From Pseudoduganella buxea (GTDB taxonomy: Bacteria; Pseudomonadota; Gammaproteobacteria; Burkholderiales; Burkholderiaceae_D): 64,000 nucleotides of DNA. Positions 28,032 through 37,294 of this stretch are shown here, piece after piece. The notes beneath the pieces were generated by a model. The model searched no databases, was not told the origin of the DNA, and saw only the letters and a program-made list of their open reading frames with translations. Within the stretch, counting starts at the first letter, position 1. Every line of letters starts with the position of its first letter. The position numbers and the translations under genes were made by a program. The stretch lies in NCBI RefSeq assembly GCF_009720835.1, contig NZ_WNKZ01000025.1, positions 1 to 64,000 of the forward strand, in the 5' to 3' direction.

Positions 28032-28060
28032 GGTGTTTAGTGAAATTTAGTAAACACGCA
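28032..28060 (-). promoter_or_regulatory. operator-like repeat, copy 2, with an inverted third half
   Basis: ATTTAGTAAACACGCA (28045-28060) matches copy 1 at 15 of 16 bases. Immediately to the left, GGTGTTTAGTGAAA (28032-28045) is an inverted copy, so GTGTTTAGT and AGTAAACAC form an interrupted palindrome. Copies 1 and 2 are 121 bp apart, a distance that could allow looping over the receptor promoter. Confidence 0.45.
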
Positions 28061-28310
28061 CCGATTGATAGCGCTAGCTACTCTTTTGCGCGGCTTTTTG
28101 CGTGCGGCTGCAAGCAGCAAGGTCGATCGCTGAACGGGAAAATATTGGACTGGCCTGTAGTGCAGGCAGTGCACATGACTTTGCCGCCTGGGCGAGGATT
28201 CTCGTGTCGGAGATGGCCGGCGCCGCATGACTCGCCGGGCACCTGCCGGAGCGCGCGAGCATTCCCGGCACGTTCCGTATGCCGGCCGGGCATGCGCCCG
28301 TGACTGGCAT

Positions 28311-28326
28311 GTCCAAATACTTGGAA
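28311..28326 (+). promoter_or_regulatory. putative DctD activator site 1
   Basis: GTCCAAATACTTGGAA: inverted repeat GTCCAA-N4-TTGGA(A). Centre about 130 bp upstream of the expected sigma54 transcription start. Confidence 0.65.
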
Positions 28327-28342
28327 TGCTCAAAACGTCAAA

Positions 28343-28358
28343 GTCCAAGTCCTTGGAC
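28343..28358 (+). promoter_or_regulatory. putative DctD activator site 2
   Basis: GTCCAAGTCCTTGGAC: perfect inverted repeat with a 4-bp spacer. Its centre is 32 bp (three helical turns) from site 1 and about 98 bp upstream of the expected start, the usual place for an NtrC-family activator that loops to a sigma54 promoter. Confidence 0.7.
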
Positions 28359-28421
28359 AAATCGCCGCCGAACATTAGAAGAACTTCAACAAATTCAGTT
28401 ACTTAGCATTTTCACCAAACC

Positions 28422-28437
28422 AGGCACAGCACTTGCT
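28422..28437 (+). promoter_or_regulatory. sigma54 (-24/-12) promoter of the dicarboxylate symporter gene
   Basis: AGGCACAGCACTTGCT contains GG (28423-28424), exactly 10 bp, and GC (28435-28436), with the family pattern GGCAC-N5-TTGC. Transcription should start near 28447. Together with the two upstream palindromes and the DctB/DctD genes downstream this forms a complete sigma54 circuit. Confidence 0.82.
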
Positions 28438-28443
28438 ATTAAG

Positions 28444-28470
28444 GAGCCACTCCGCGGTGGCTCACCGCGG
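28444..28470 (+). promoter_or_regulatory. two mutually exclusive hairpins at the 5' end of the symporter message
   Basis: GAGCCAC (28444-28450) can pair with GTGGCTC (28457-28463); alternatively CCGCGGTG (28452-28459) pairs perfectly with CACCGCGG (28463-28470) around a 3-nt loop. If transcription starts near 28447 only the second is fully transcribed, giving a stable 5'-terminal stem before the ribosome site. Confidence 0.45.
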
Positions 28471-28494
28471 TTTCTATAAAAAATGGAGACTGCA

Positions 28495-29769
28495 ATGCAG
28501 AAGAAGCGCCCCCTCACCTTATATATCCTGATCGCGATGCTGCTCGGTATTGCGGTCGGCTATGCCTGCCACACCGTCTTTCCCGACAAAACGATCACCA
28601 CGGAGATTTCCGCCCACATTTCGCTGGTGACGGATATCTTCCTCCGGCTGATCAAGATGATCATCGCGCTGCTGGTGTTCTCCACCTTGACCATCGGCAT
28701 CGCCAACCTGGCGGACGGCAAGGCGGCCGGCCGCATCGGCGCGAAAGCGTTCGCCTGGTTCCTGCTCGCTTCGCTGGTATCGCTGGCGCTGGGCATGGCG
28801 CTGTCCAACCTGCTCCAGCTCGGCACGAACCTCGGCTTGCCGTTGCCTGCCGCCGATGCCAGCACGGGCCTGAAGACCGCCGCTTTCACCTTGAAGGACT
28901 TCATCACGCACGTGGTGCCCAAGTCGCCGATCGAGGCGATGGCCAACAACGAGATCCTGCAAGTGCTGGTGTTCTCCATCTTCTTCGGCTCCGCGCTCGG
29001 GGCGCTGGGCGAATCGGGCAAGCGCCTGGTGGCCGTCGTCGATGAGCTGGCGCAGGTGATGTTGCGCATTACCGGCAGCATCATGACGATGGCGCCGTTG
29101 GCGGTGTTTGCCGCGATGGCATCGGTCGTCACGACCAACGGCCTGGGCATCCTGGCCACGTTCGCCAAGTTCATGGGCGGCTTCTACCTGGGCCTGTTCT
29201 GCCTGTGGGCGCTGCTGATCGGCGCGGGCTTCCTCGTGCTGGGGCCGCGCGTGTTCCGCCTGATCGGCCTGATCCGCGAACCATTCCTGCTGGCCTTCTC
29301 CACCGCCAGTTCGGAAGCGGCGTATCCCAAGCTGCTGGTGGCGCTGGACAAGTTCGGCGTGCAACGCCGCATCTCCAGCTTCGTGCTGCCGATGGGCTAT
29401 TCGTTCAACCTGGACGGCTCGATGATGTACTGCACCTTCGCCGTGCTGTTCATCGCCCAGGCCTACGGCATCGACCTGTCGATGGGCACGCAGATCACCA
29501 TGCTGCTGCTGCTGATGCTGACCTCCAAAGGCATGGCGGGCGTGCCACGCGCTTCGCTGGTGGTGATCGCCGCCACCCTGACCCAGTTCCACATTCCAGA
29601 AGCCGGGCTGCTGCTGCTGATGGGCGTGGACCAGTTCCTCGACATGGGCCGGTCGGCCACCAACGCCGTCGGCAATGCCGTGGCCACCGCCGTGGTGGCG
29701 AAGTGGGAAGGCGCGCTGGAGGAGAGCACCCCGCTGCCCGACGAACACCGTCACGTCCACGCGGCGTGA
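28495..29769 (+). CDS. dctA: dicarboxylate/amino acid:cation symporter (DctA/GltP family)
   Basis: Imports C4-dicarboxylates (or acidic amino acids) with protons or sodium. 424 residues from ATG 28495. I prefer this to ATG 28483, because GGAG at 28485-28488 is then a correctly spaced ribosome site. Eight helices and two re-entrant loops; motifs FSTASSEAAYPKLL, YSFNLDGSMMYCTF and TSKGMAGVPRASLVV are those of DAACS transporters. The dicarboxylate assignment over glutamate rests on the adjacent DctB/DctD pair and the sigma54 promoter. Confidence 0.88.
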   Translation: MQKKRPLTLYILIAMLLGIAVGYACHTVFPDKTITTEISAHISLVTDIFLRLIKMIIALLVFSTLTIGIANLADGKAAGRIGAKAFAWFLLASLVSLALGMALSNLLQLGTNLGLPLPAADASTGLKTAAFTLKDFITHVVPKSPIEAMANNEILQVLVFSIFFGSALGALGESGKRLVAVVDELAQVMLRITGSIMTMAPLAVFAAMASVVTTNGLGILATFAKFMGGFYLGLFCLWALLIGAGFLVLGPRVFRLIGLIREPFLLAFSTASSEAAYPKLLVALDKFGVQRRISSFVLPMGYSFNLDGSMMYCTFAVLFIAQAYGIDLSMGTQITMLLLLMLTSKGMAGVPRASLVVIAATLTQFHIPEAGLLLLMGVDQFLDMGRSATNAVGNAVATAVVAKWEGALEESTPLPDEHRHVHAA

Positions 29770-29807
29770 AGCTGGCCTCATCAATTCAAGAACAATACGG
29801 AGATTCC

Positions 29808-30806
29808 ATGAAATACGCATTGACCGCCGCGCTGGCACTGGCCAGCGTGGCCGCCCACGCACAATCGCACATCAATATCTACGGCGTGCTGGACGCCGGC
29901 CTCGTGCTGGAACGCGGCGGCCCGGCCGGCAGCCGTACGGATCTCAGCAGCGGCGTCGGCTCCGGCTCGCGGCTGGGGTTCAAGGGCACGGAAGACCTGG
30001 GTGGCGGCCTGTCGGCGGACTTCGTGGTCGAGAGCGGCTTCAACGTCGATACCGGCAAGTCCGGCCAGGGCGGCGTCATGTTCGGCCGCCAGGCCTGGGT
30101 GGGCTTGAGCGGCGCGTTCGGCAGCGTGAGCGCGGGCCGCCAGCTGTCGTCGTACTACAAGGGCTTGCGCGACGTGGCCGATCCATTCTGCGACGGCTTC
30201 GCCGGCCAGGCCATGAACATCATCGCCGGCAACAGCCGTGTCGACAATTCGGTCATTTACGGCACGCCCACGGTCGCCGGATGGTCGGCCGAGGTGACCT
30301 ATGGCGCCGGTGAAGTGCCGGGCAACGATGCGACCACGCGCAGCCGCAAGCGCGTATTGAGCGGTGCGCTGAGCTACGCACCCGGCCCATTCGCCGTGGT
30401 GCTGGCGCACCATCGCCGCGAGGATGCCATGCTGCCGGACCATGTCCGCAACTCGCTGCTGGCGGCGCGCTACACGGTGGGCGCTGTCACTGCCCACGCG
30501 GCCTTCGTGCGCACCCGCAGCCTGGGCGGTGCCGGCAGCCATGATGCCTTGCTCGGGCTGGCCTACAAGACCGGTCCGCACCGCGTGCTGGTCTCCGCCA
30601 TCCGTCATGAGGACCGCACGGCCGCACGGCGCGATGCGCGGCAGTTCGCCGTCGGCTACCTGTACACACTTTCGCGTCGCAGCGACCTGTACACGGCTTA
30701 CGGCCACATCCGCAACGACAACGGCGCCACCTTCACGGTCGGCAATGCCAGCAACGACGGCAGCGGCAACGCCGCCTTCAACCTGGGATTGCGCCACGTG
30801 TTCTAG
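29808..30806 (+). CDS. Gram-negative porin (Porin_4 type)
   Basis: Outer-membrane trimeric diffusion channel, 332 residues from ATG 29808, with signal peptide MKYALTAALALASVAAHAQ. Begins with the betaproteobacterial porin strand INIYGVLDAGLV and GSRLGFKGTEDLGGGLSADF, and ends NLGLRHVF with a C-terminal Phe. It starts 38 bp after the symporter gene, so both are probably made from the sigma54 promoter and the porin provides outer-membrane entry for the same anions. Ribosome site CGGAGA. Confidence 0.9.
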   Translation: MKYALTAALALASVAAHAQSHINIYGVLDAGLVLERGGPAGSRTDLSSGVGSGSRLGFKGTEDLGGGLSADFVVESGFNVDTGKSGQGGVMFGRQAWVGLSGAFGSVSAGRQLSSYYKGLRDVADPFCDGFAGQAMNIIAGNSRVDNSVIYGTPTVAGWSAEVTYGAGEVPGNDATTRSRKRVLSGALSYAPGPFAVVLAHHRREDAMLPDHVRNSLLAARYTVGAVTAHAAFVRTRSLGGAGSHDALLGLAYKTGPHRVLVSAIRHEDRTAARRDARQFAVGYLYTLSRRSDLYTAYGHIRNDNGATFTVGNASNDGSGNAAFNLGLRHVF

Positions 30807-30823
30807 GCCGGGGATTTGCTATA

Positions 30824-32711
30824 GTGGCCATGATGCCAGCCCCGCCCGAAACCATAGCCGGTCCAGCCAACCAGGCAGCCTCCTTTCGGCCGCATTGGCG
30901 CCATTGGCCCTATTGGCCCCATCTTGGGTGGTGCGTGGCGCTGGCAGTGGGCGTGGCACTGGCCTGCGCCGCCTACTGGTGGACGGCGAGCATCAGCACG
31001 GAGCGGTTGCGTGCCGCCGGCGCGCAGCGCCTCGAGGTCTACGCGGCCAGCCTGGAAAACCTGCTCGACAAATACGACTTCCTGCCGCACATGCTGGAAC
31101 TGGACAAGGACGTGCTGGCGCTGCTGGAGCACCCGGCGGATGCCGCACGCCGGCGGGAGGTCAACCTCTATCTGGAGCGCCTGAGCCGGCAGGCCGGATC
31201 GCGCATCATCTATATCGTCGACCTGCGGGGCAACACCTTGGCAGCAAGCAACTGGCGGCAAAAGGACAGCTTCGTCGGCGACAATATCCGCTTCCGGCCC
31301 TATCTTCAGGACGCGCTGCGCGGCCGCCCGAGCGGCTTCTACGGCGTGGGGACCACCAGCGGCGAGCCGGGTTACTTCTACGCACGCGGCGTCTACCGCG
31401 ACGGCCGGATGCTGGGTGTGGCGGTGGCGAAGGTAAATATCGAGGAGCAGCAGCGCGGCTGGGTGCAGGGCGCGGACAAGGTGATGCTGGCCGATGCCAA
31501 CGGCGTCGTGTTCCTGTCCTCCGCGCCAGCCTGGAAGTACCATGCCGTGCGGCCCCTGCCCGACAGCGTACGCGCCCGCCTGGAACAAACGCGCCAGTAT
31601 CAACGCCTGCCCCTGCCGCCGCTGCCCTTGCGCGACGTGGAGGAGCGCGACGATGGCACGCGCGTGGTCGCCCTCGACGGCAGTGCGCAGCACCTGCTGG
31701 CGCAGACACGCTCCCTGGCGCCACGCAACTGGACCTTCATTTACCTGTCGGACCTCAGCCAGGCGCGCGCCAGCGCCCGCGTCGCCGCCCTGTTCGTCTG
31801 CACGGCCTACGGCTTCCTGCTGCTGCTGTTCCTGTTCGTGCGCCAGCGTCTGCTAGCGAGGAAACAATTGCAGGATGCCTACGCCAACCTGGAGCGGATG
31901 GTGGCCGAGCGCACCGCCAGCCTGGCGCGCACCACGCAAAGCCTGAGCGAGGAAGCGGCAGTGCGGCGCCAGGCCGAGCTGCAACTGCACCGCACGCAAA
32001 ACGAGCTGTACCAGGCCGGCAAGATGGCGGTGCTGGGCCAGATGTCGGCCAGCATCACGCATGAACTGAACCAGCCGCTGACCGCGCTGCGCACCATGTC
32101 CGACAACGCCCTGCTGCTGTTCGAGCGTGGGCGCCTGGAGGAAGCCAGGCAGAACCTGGCGCGGATCTCGCAGATCGTGGCGCGCATGGGCGGCATAACG
32201 GGCAAGCTGAAAAGCTTCGCGCGCAAGTCCAGCGCCGGGCTGGCGCCCGCGTCCATCCACACGGCGATTGCCAATGCGCTGGTACTGGTGGAACGCCGCA
32301 TCGAGCTGGACAAGGTTAGGTTCACGCTCGATATCGGCCAGGACGACATGTACGCGCTGTGCGACAGCAACCGGCTGGAACAGGTGCTGCTGAACCTGAT
32401 GAGCAATGCGCTGGATGCGCTGGGCACTTTGGCGCGTGACGTGCACCGCGAACTGTCGGTGAGCGCGACCCAGACGCCGGCATCGGTGCAGATCCGCGTG
32501 CGCGACAGCGGTCCCGGCCTGTCCGACGAAGCGCATGCCCGCCTGTTCGAGCCCTTCTTCACGACCAAACCGCAAGGCGAAGGCCTGGGGCTGGGCCTGG
32601 CCATCTCGGAACAGATCATCCGCGACTTCGGTGGTAGCCTGCGGGCAGAGCGGCTTGAAGCCGGTGCCTGCTTCATCATCGAACTTAACAAGGCATCGCT
32701 GGAAAAACATC

Positions 32712-32719
<8 letters not shown>
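30824..32719 (+). CDS. dctB: DctB-type sensor histidine kinase
   Basis: Membrane sensor for C4-dicarboxylates. 631 residues from GTG 30824 (GGGGA nine bases upstream); ATG 30830 or 30833 are alternatives. Two transmembrane helices, about 34-55 (CVALAVGVALACAAYWW) and about 308-328, flank a periplasmic double-PAS sensor. A coiled-coil linker follows, then HisKA with SASITHELNQPLTALRT (His about 413), and HATPase with NRLEQVLLNLMSNALDAL, DSGPGLSDE and GLGLGLAIS. This is the DctB pattern. Overlaps dctD by eight bases, so both are made together. Confidence 0.92.
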
Positions 32720-34082
<1,363 letters not shown>

Positions 34083-34105
34083 CGCCGCTTCGATTGGGTC
34101 GCGCA

Positions 34106-34137
34106 GGGCATTGCGGCCGGCCGTGACCGCATTGCCC
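34106..34137 (+). terminator. stem-loop after dctD
   Basis: GGGCATTGCGG (34106-34116) pairs with CCGCATTGCCC (34127-34137) with one mismatch. No T-run, so its terminator role is uncertain. Confidence 0.35.
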
Positions 34138-34255
34138 CCCGCGCGGCGCGAGCGCGCCTTGCAACGCATGTGAAACCGTCCATCCGAGAACACGAACCAA
34201 TTTGCACCAGGACTTGCTGGGTGCCTGCAAGTTGCTGAGCGCGACCTTGCCCTGC

Positions 34256-35278
34256 CTAGGTCGGCTGCTCGAGCAAGGGCGAGTCCAATAGCGACTGCGA
34301 ATAGTAGGAGTGGGCGGCAATATATACCCGATTAACACGTTGTTCCATTACGCTGAAGCCCACATGCAGCAGGAACTCGGGCAGATTCCAGACGTAGTAG
34401 CCGCTCAACGTATTGGCTTTTCCGGTGACGGGATAAACGCCGACCTTCTGCAGGACGCGCTCCGGCGTATCGTCGAAGCAAATACCTTTCGGTAGCTCAC
34501 CGTCGAATCCGCTCGACCAGTACAGGCCCTTGCGAATATAGCGCGCACCGGACAATACCGCCTCGGGAGTGGACGTCGCGTTCGACTGACGGAAATACAA
34601 TTCGACGCCGTGGGTCGCCAATGCGTCGATCTCATGCGGGCAATCTTCGCCCGCGGCCGGCGCGGAAAAACCCGAGAGGTCAATCCCGGTGAACCGATCA
34701 TCCGCCCGCACGGTGTCCCAGCGATGCGTCAGCCGCGCTTGCAGGGCATGAATGTCGGGTTGTACGATTCGTGGCAGTACCGTCGCCTTTGCTTTTTTGG
34801 GCTTCAATCCCACCTGAATAACGCTGATCCCCGCATTCCCATCGGCGTATTTCACGAGAATCCAGCGATCAGGCAAATCGAAGCGCTCGAGCCTGAATGG
34901 CGCGACCAGCGGGAACTGCCAGACTCCCGGACCAAGCTTGCCGATCACGTCGTCGCGCATGTCGCTGAACGAAATACCGAATGGAAGTTCGCCTTCGTAC
35001 CTGTTGTGGCCGTAGTAGCTTTCGCCGGCGTATAGCTGCACATTGGTGATGATGGGAGGCTGGGTGATGAGCAGATCGTTCGCGTGGTAAAAATCCGGCG
35101 GGCAGAACGTGATAGAAAATCCTTGTTCCTTGAAGAATATCCCACCGATGGGAGAATGCTCCGGCATCTCGAAGTCAGGCGCGTCAGCATATCGAAAGAC
35201 GGACTGGTCGATCGATGCCAGAGGCAGTCCCAGGTGCGACAGGAACAGATTGGCGTGGGTGGCAGCACTGGAAGTCAT
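34256..35278 (-). CDS. two-domain immunity-like protein of the T6SS island
   Basis: 340 residues from ATG 35278; no signal peptide, so cytoplasmic. Two tandem copies of a domain also present once in the neighbour at 35414: each has a buried strand pair followed by LP-x-G-[IL]-x-F (ELPFGISF near residue 102, ELPKGICF near residue 265) and a helix beginning D...V. No named family recognised. Position last in a VgrG-adaptor-PAAR-toxin operon suggests immunity to the toxin at 35918, or to a lost relative. Ribosome site is weak. Confidence 0.6.
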   Translation of the reverse strand: MTSSAATHANLFLSHLGLPLASIDQSVFRYADAPDFEMPEHSPIGGIFFKEQGFSITFCPPDFYHANDLLITQPPIITNVQLYAGESYYGHNRYEGELPFGISFSDMRDDVIGKLGPGVWQFPLVAPFRLERFDLPDRWILVKYADGNAGISVIQVGLKPKKAKATVLPRIVQPDIHALQARLTHRWDTVRADDRFTGIDLSGFSAPAAGEDCPHEIDALATHGVELYFRQSNATSTPEAVLSGARYIRKGLYWSSGFDGELPKGICFDDTPERVLQKVGVYPVTGKANTLSGYYVWNLPEFLLHVGFSVMEQRVNRVYIAAHSYYSQSLLDSPLLEQPT

Positions 35279-35413
35279 CTTGTATTCACTATTGATTCGG
35301 CTCTTCACGATCCGGCCCCGCACCGCCCTGCGCCCGATAGGGTACCGATCGGCCAGCACGCAGGGTTGCCCTGGTTCGTGTTCGACCTGGGCAGCGATGG
35401 AAGCCCGGCAGGG

Positions 35414-35917
35414 TCAGTCCCAATCCAGCGGAACCGGGGCTTTCATCTTCGCCTTCGACAGGTCGATGAAGGAAATTCCCTGGTTGTCCGGCAGGAAGCA
35501 GAGTCCGATCGTGGTGCCCTGGTGGTTATACCACGCGTACACGCGATTTGGACCGGAAGGATGATTCAATGTGGGCTCTCCAAAAATCCTGACGGCTTCG
35601 TCCAACGTCGATCTGAATGTCAAGCCATACGGCAGTGCATCCGGATATTCCGAGAAACCACTGTCGTTAACAGCGCCGTACGCCTGCACCGACGTGAGGA
35701 CCATGTCGCCCGTGTCGAGAAGCGGACCGTAGAACTTGAGGTAGTGACGGTCCGTGTCGAACCCCAGCGAGATGCCTTTCTCCTTTACGCTGATCCTGTC
35801 GACAGGCGTTTCCTTGAAGACTGGCCGATGGGATATTCCGTGCGCCGTCAGGTAGGCATCGAATTCGGTGTTTTGCGCGGGCAATCCAAAAAATTGGACG
35901 ACTTCGTTAATTTTCAT
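35414..35917 (-). CDS. single-domain immunity-like protein next to the putative toxin
   Basis: 167 residues; the gene begins one base after the toxin's stop codon, the usual effector-immunity layout. The fold pattern is that of the neighbour at 34256: VVQFFGLP at the start, VKEKGISLGFD, VQAYGAVND, then ALPYGLTFRSTLDEAVRIFG and a C-terminal strand TIGLCFLPDNQGISF. No signal peptide or membrane segment, so it would neutralise a toxin acting in the cytoplasm. No named family recognised; function inferred from context. Confidence 0.65.
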   Translation of the reverse strand: MKINEVVQFFGLPAQNTEFDAYLTAHGISHRPVFKETPVDRISVKEKGISLGFDTDRHYLKFYGPLLDTGDMVLTSVQAYGAVNDSGFSEYPDALPYGLTFRSTLDEAVRIFGEPTLNHPSGPNRVYAWYNHQGTTIGLCFLPDNQGISFIDLSKAKMKAPVPLDWD

Positions 35918-36673
35918 TTATTTCCTCGGGTTGTTTTTGATCGCGTCCTTGATCAATTTCTTCAAGTCGTCGAGATATTCTGCATGGGTTTTCTTGCGGA
36001 TCTTGTCCGCAGCCTTCTTGTACTTCTCCAGGCACTCCGGATCCATCTCCTTTTCCGTGTCTTCATCATCCATCGCCTCTTCGATCGCATCGAGGTCTTT
36101 TTCCGCGGCCTTCTGGAGGTCTTGGGCATCCTGGGAGACTTGCTTCGGCGTGTTCCGATGGCCGTAGGTACGGCTGTGATTCTTGTGATCAGCCTTCGGC
36201 GTTGCGATTGTTTTGCCGGCCTTCGAAATTGCCCCATTGTCGCCGAACAGTGCTTTCTCGGCGCCTTCGCTCAATGTTATGCCCGCCTCGGCGATCATAT
36301 CCCTTGCCGCCTCCTGCAGTGCGGCCTTCGACGGAATATGGTCGCGATCGAACTTGTTGTCGCCGGACTTTTTTTGGAGGTCTCCGTAGCTGCCGTCCTC
36401 GCCACAATCGAGTTTTTTCTTGCCGACTACGGTGGTCGTCCCCGTCTTCGCGGCAGACTCCTCTTTCTCCTTGGCCTGCGCTTGCGCCTGGGCAGCTTCG
36501 GCGGCCTTTTCGGCAAGCTCGGCTGCTCGCGCAGCCTGCGCCGCCAGCCGGGCCGCCTGGGCCGCCTGATAGGCCACGCGGGCCCGATTGGCAATAATGG
36601 CCGCGCGCAGCGCAAGCAGGCCTGCGCCGATCAGCTCGGCCGCTGCCGGGACGGCAAGGACAAACACTGGCAT
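35918..36673 (-). CDS. putative T6SS effector, His-rich nuclease-like toxin
   Basis: 251 residues. N-terminus has a hydrophobic stretch (VFVLAVPAAAELIGAGLLAL) and an Ala/Glu-rich coiled coil (to about 75), then a compact C-terminal domain with the motifs FDRDHIPSKAAL and ADHKNHSRTYGHRN, and a highly charged Lys/Asp/Glu tail. The DH-P-S and H-xx-HS-x-T pattern resembles HNH/endonuclease VII-like toxin tips of polymorphic effectors, but I cannot name the family. Gene is directly downstream of the PAAR-like gene and directly upstream of a likely immunity gene. Lower GC than the neighbours, consistent with transfer. Confidence 0.65.
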   Translation of the reverse strand: MPVFVLAVPAAAELIGAGLLALRAAIIANRARVAYQAAQAARLAAQAARAAELAEKAAEAAQAQAQAKEKEESAAKTGTTTVVGKKKLDCGEDGSYGDLQKKSGDNKFDRDHIPSKAALQEAARDMIAEAGITLSEGAEKALFGDNGAISKAGKTIATPKADHKNHSRTYGHRNTPKQVSQDAQDLQKAAEKDLDAIEEAMDDEDTEKEMDPECLEKYKKAADKIRKKTHAEYLDDLKKLIKDAIKNNPRK

Positions 36674-36676
36674 CGT

Positions 36677-37294
36677 CTAACCCTTTTTCCCAGGGATGAA
36701 TTCGGCGCACGGCGCGGCCTGGATACCCGCTTTCCTGGCGACGGCCGCCATACCTAGCAGCTTTCCCGTTTCCGCGTACGCACCCAGCGAAGGAACCAGT
36801 GCATCGCCTTGGGCAGCCAGGAAAGCCGCCTCCTCCGGTGTTTCTGCCTGGACCGGCGGACTACTGTCGTCGGAGCCTGCCGCTGCGGCCACGCCGCCCG
36901 CCGCGGAAGGTACCTGCGCCGTGATATAGATGCCAGGGTTATTTCCCCCGTTCATCACGTTCGGATCGCCCTGCCGTACGACATACTTCCCCTCGGCACG
37001 AAAATGGCTCGCGGCGCCCGTAGGCTTGACATAGCCGTTGACCGTATTGGACTTGACTCCCTTGGCGACGCCAGGGTCATCGCCTCGGCAATTCGGCTGC
37101 TGCGTACGATCCAGTACATAGGCCGGGTCGCCATTGAAGCGCACCGTCGGCGTGATCGAAACGCTGTTCGATAGATCCTGGGTGGTCGCGTATGGCAGGG
37201 GTGGCGTGCTCGCCCCGACAGGGGTCTTGTTGAACGACGGTGCCGTACACACTGCCTTCAGGATACTGTTGCGGCGGGCGCCGATCTTACCCAT
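36677..37294 (-). CDS. DUF4150 PAAR-like spike protein
   Basis: Sharpens the VgrG spike and carries the effector for type VI delivery. 205 residues: residues 1 to about 130 are a PAAR-like DUF4150 domain (TPPLPYATTQDLSNSVSITP; RQGDPNVMNGGNNPG), with a short Ala-rich tail. Start at ATG 37294 is fixed by a strong GGAGG site inside the end of the adaptor gene, which it overlaps by eight bases. Gap to the toxin gene is three bases. Confidence 0.88.
   Translation of the reverse strand: MGKIGARRNSILKAVCTAPSFNKTPVGASTPPLPYATTQDLSNSVSITPTVRFNGDPAYVLDRTQQPNCRGDDPGVAKGVKSNTVNGYVKPTGAASHFRAEGKYVVRQGDPNVMNGGNNPGIYITAQVPSAAGGVAAAAGSDDSSPPVQAETPEEAAFLAAQGDALVPSLGAYAETGKLLGMAAVARKAGIQAAPCAEFIPGKKG

Larger units (their letters stand above)
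27794..28494. other. 701-bp divergent control region between receptor and dctA-type symporter
   Basis: Contains no gene. On the receptor side there are a 4-bp GCCC/GGGC hairpin with a plus-strand T-run (27811-27830) and two operator-like repeats. On the symporter side there are two palindromic activator sites, a sigma54 promoter and a structured leader, listed separately. The middle (about 28070-28300) shows nothing I recognise. Confidence 0.8.
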
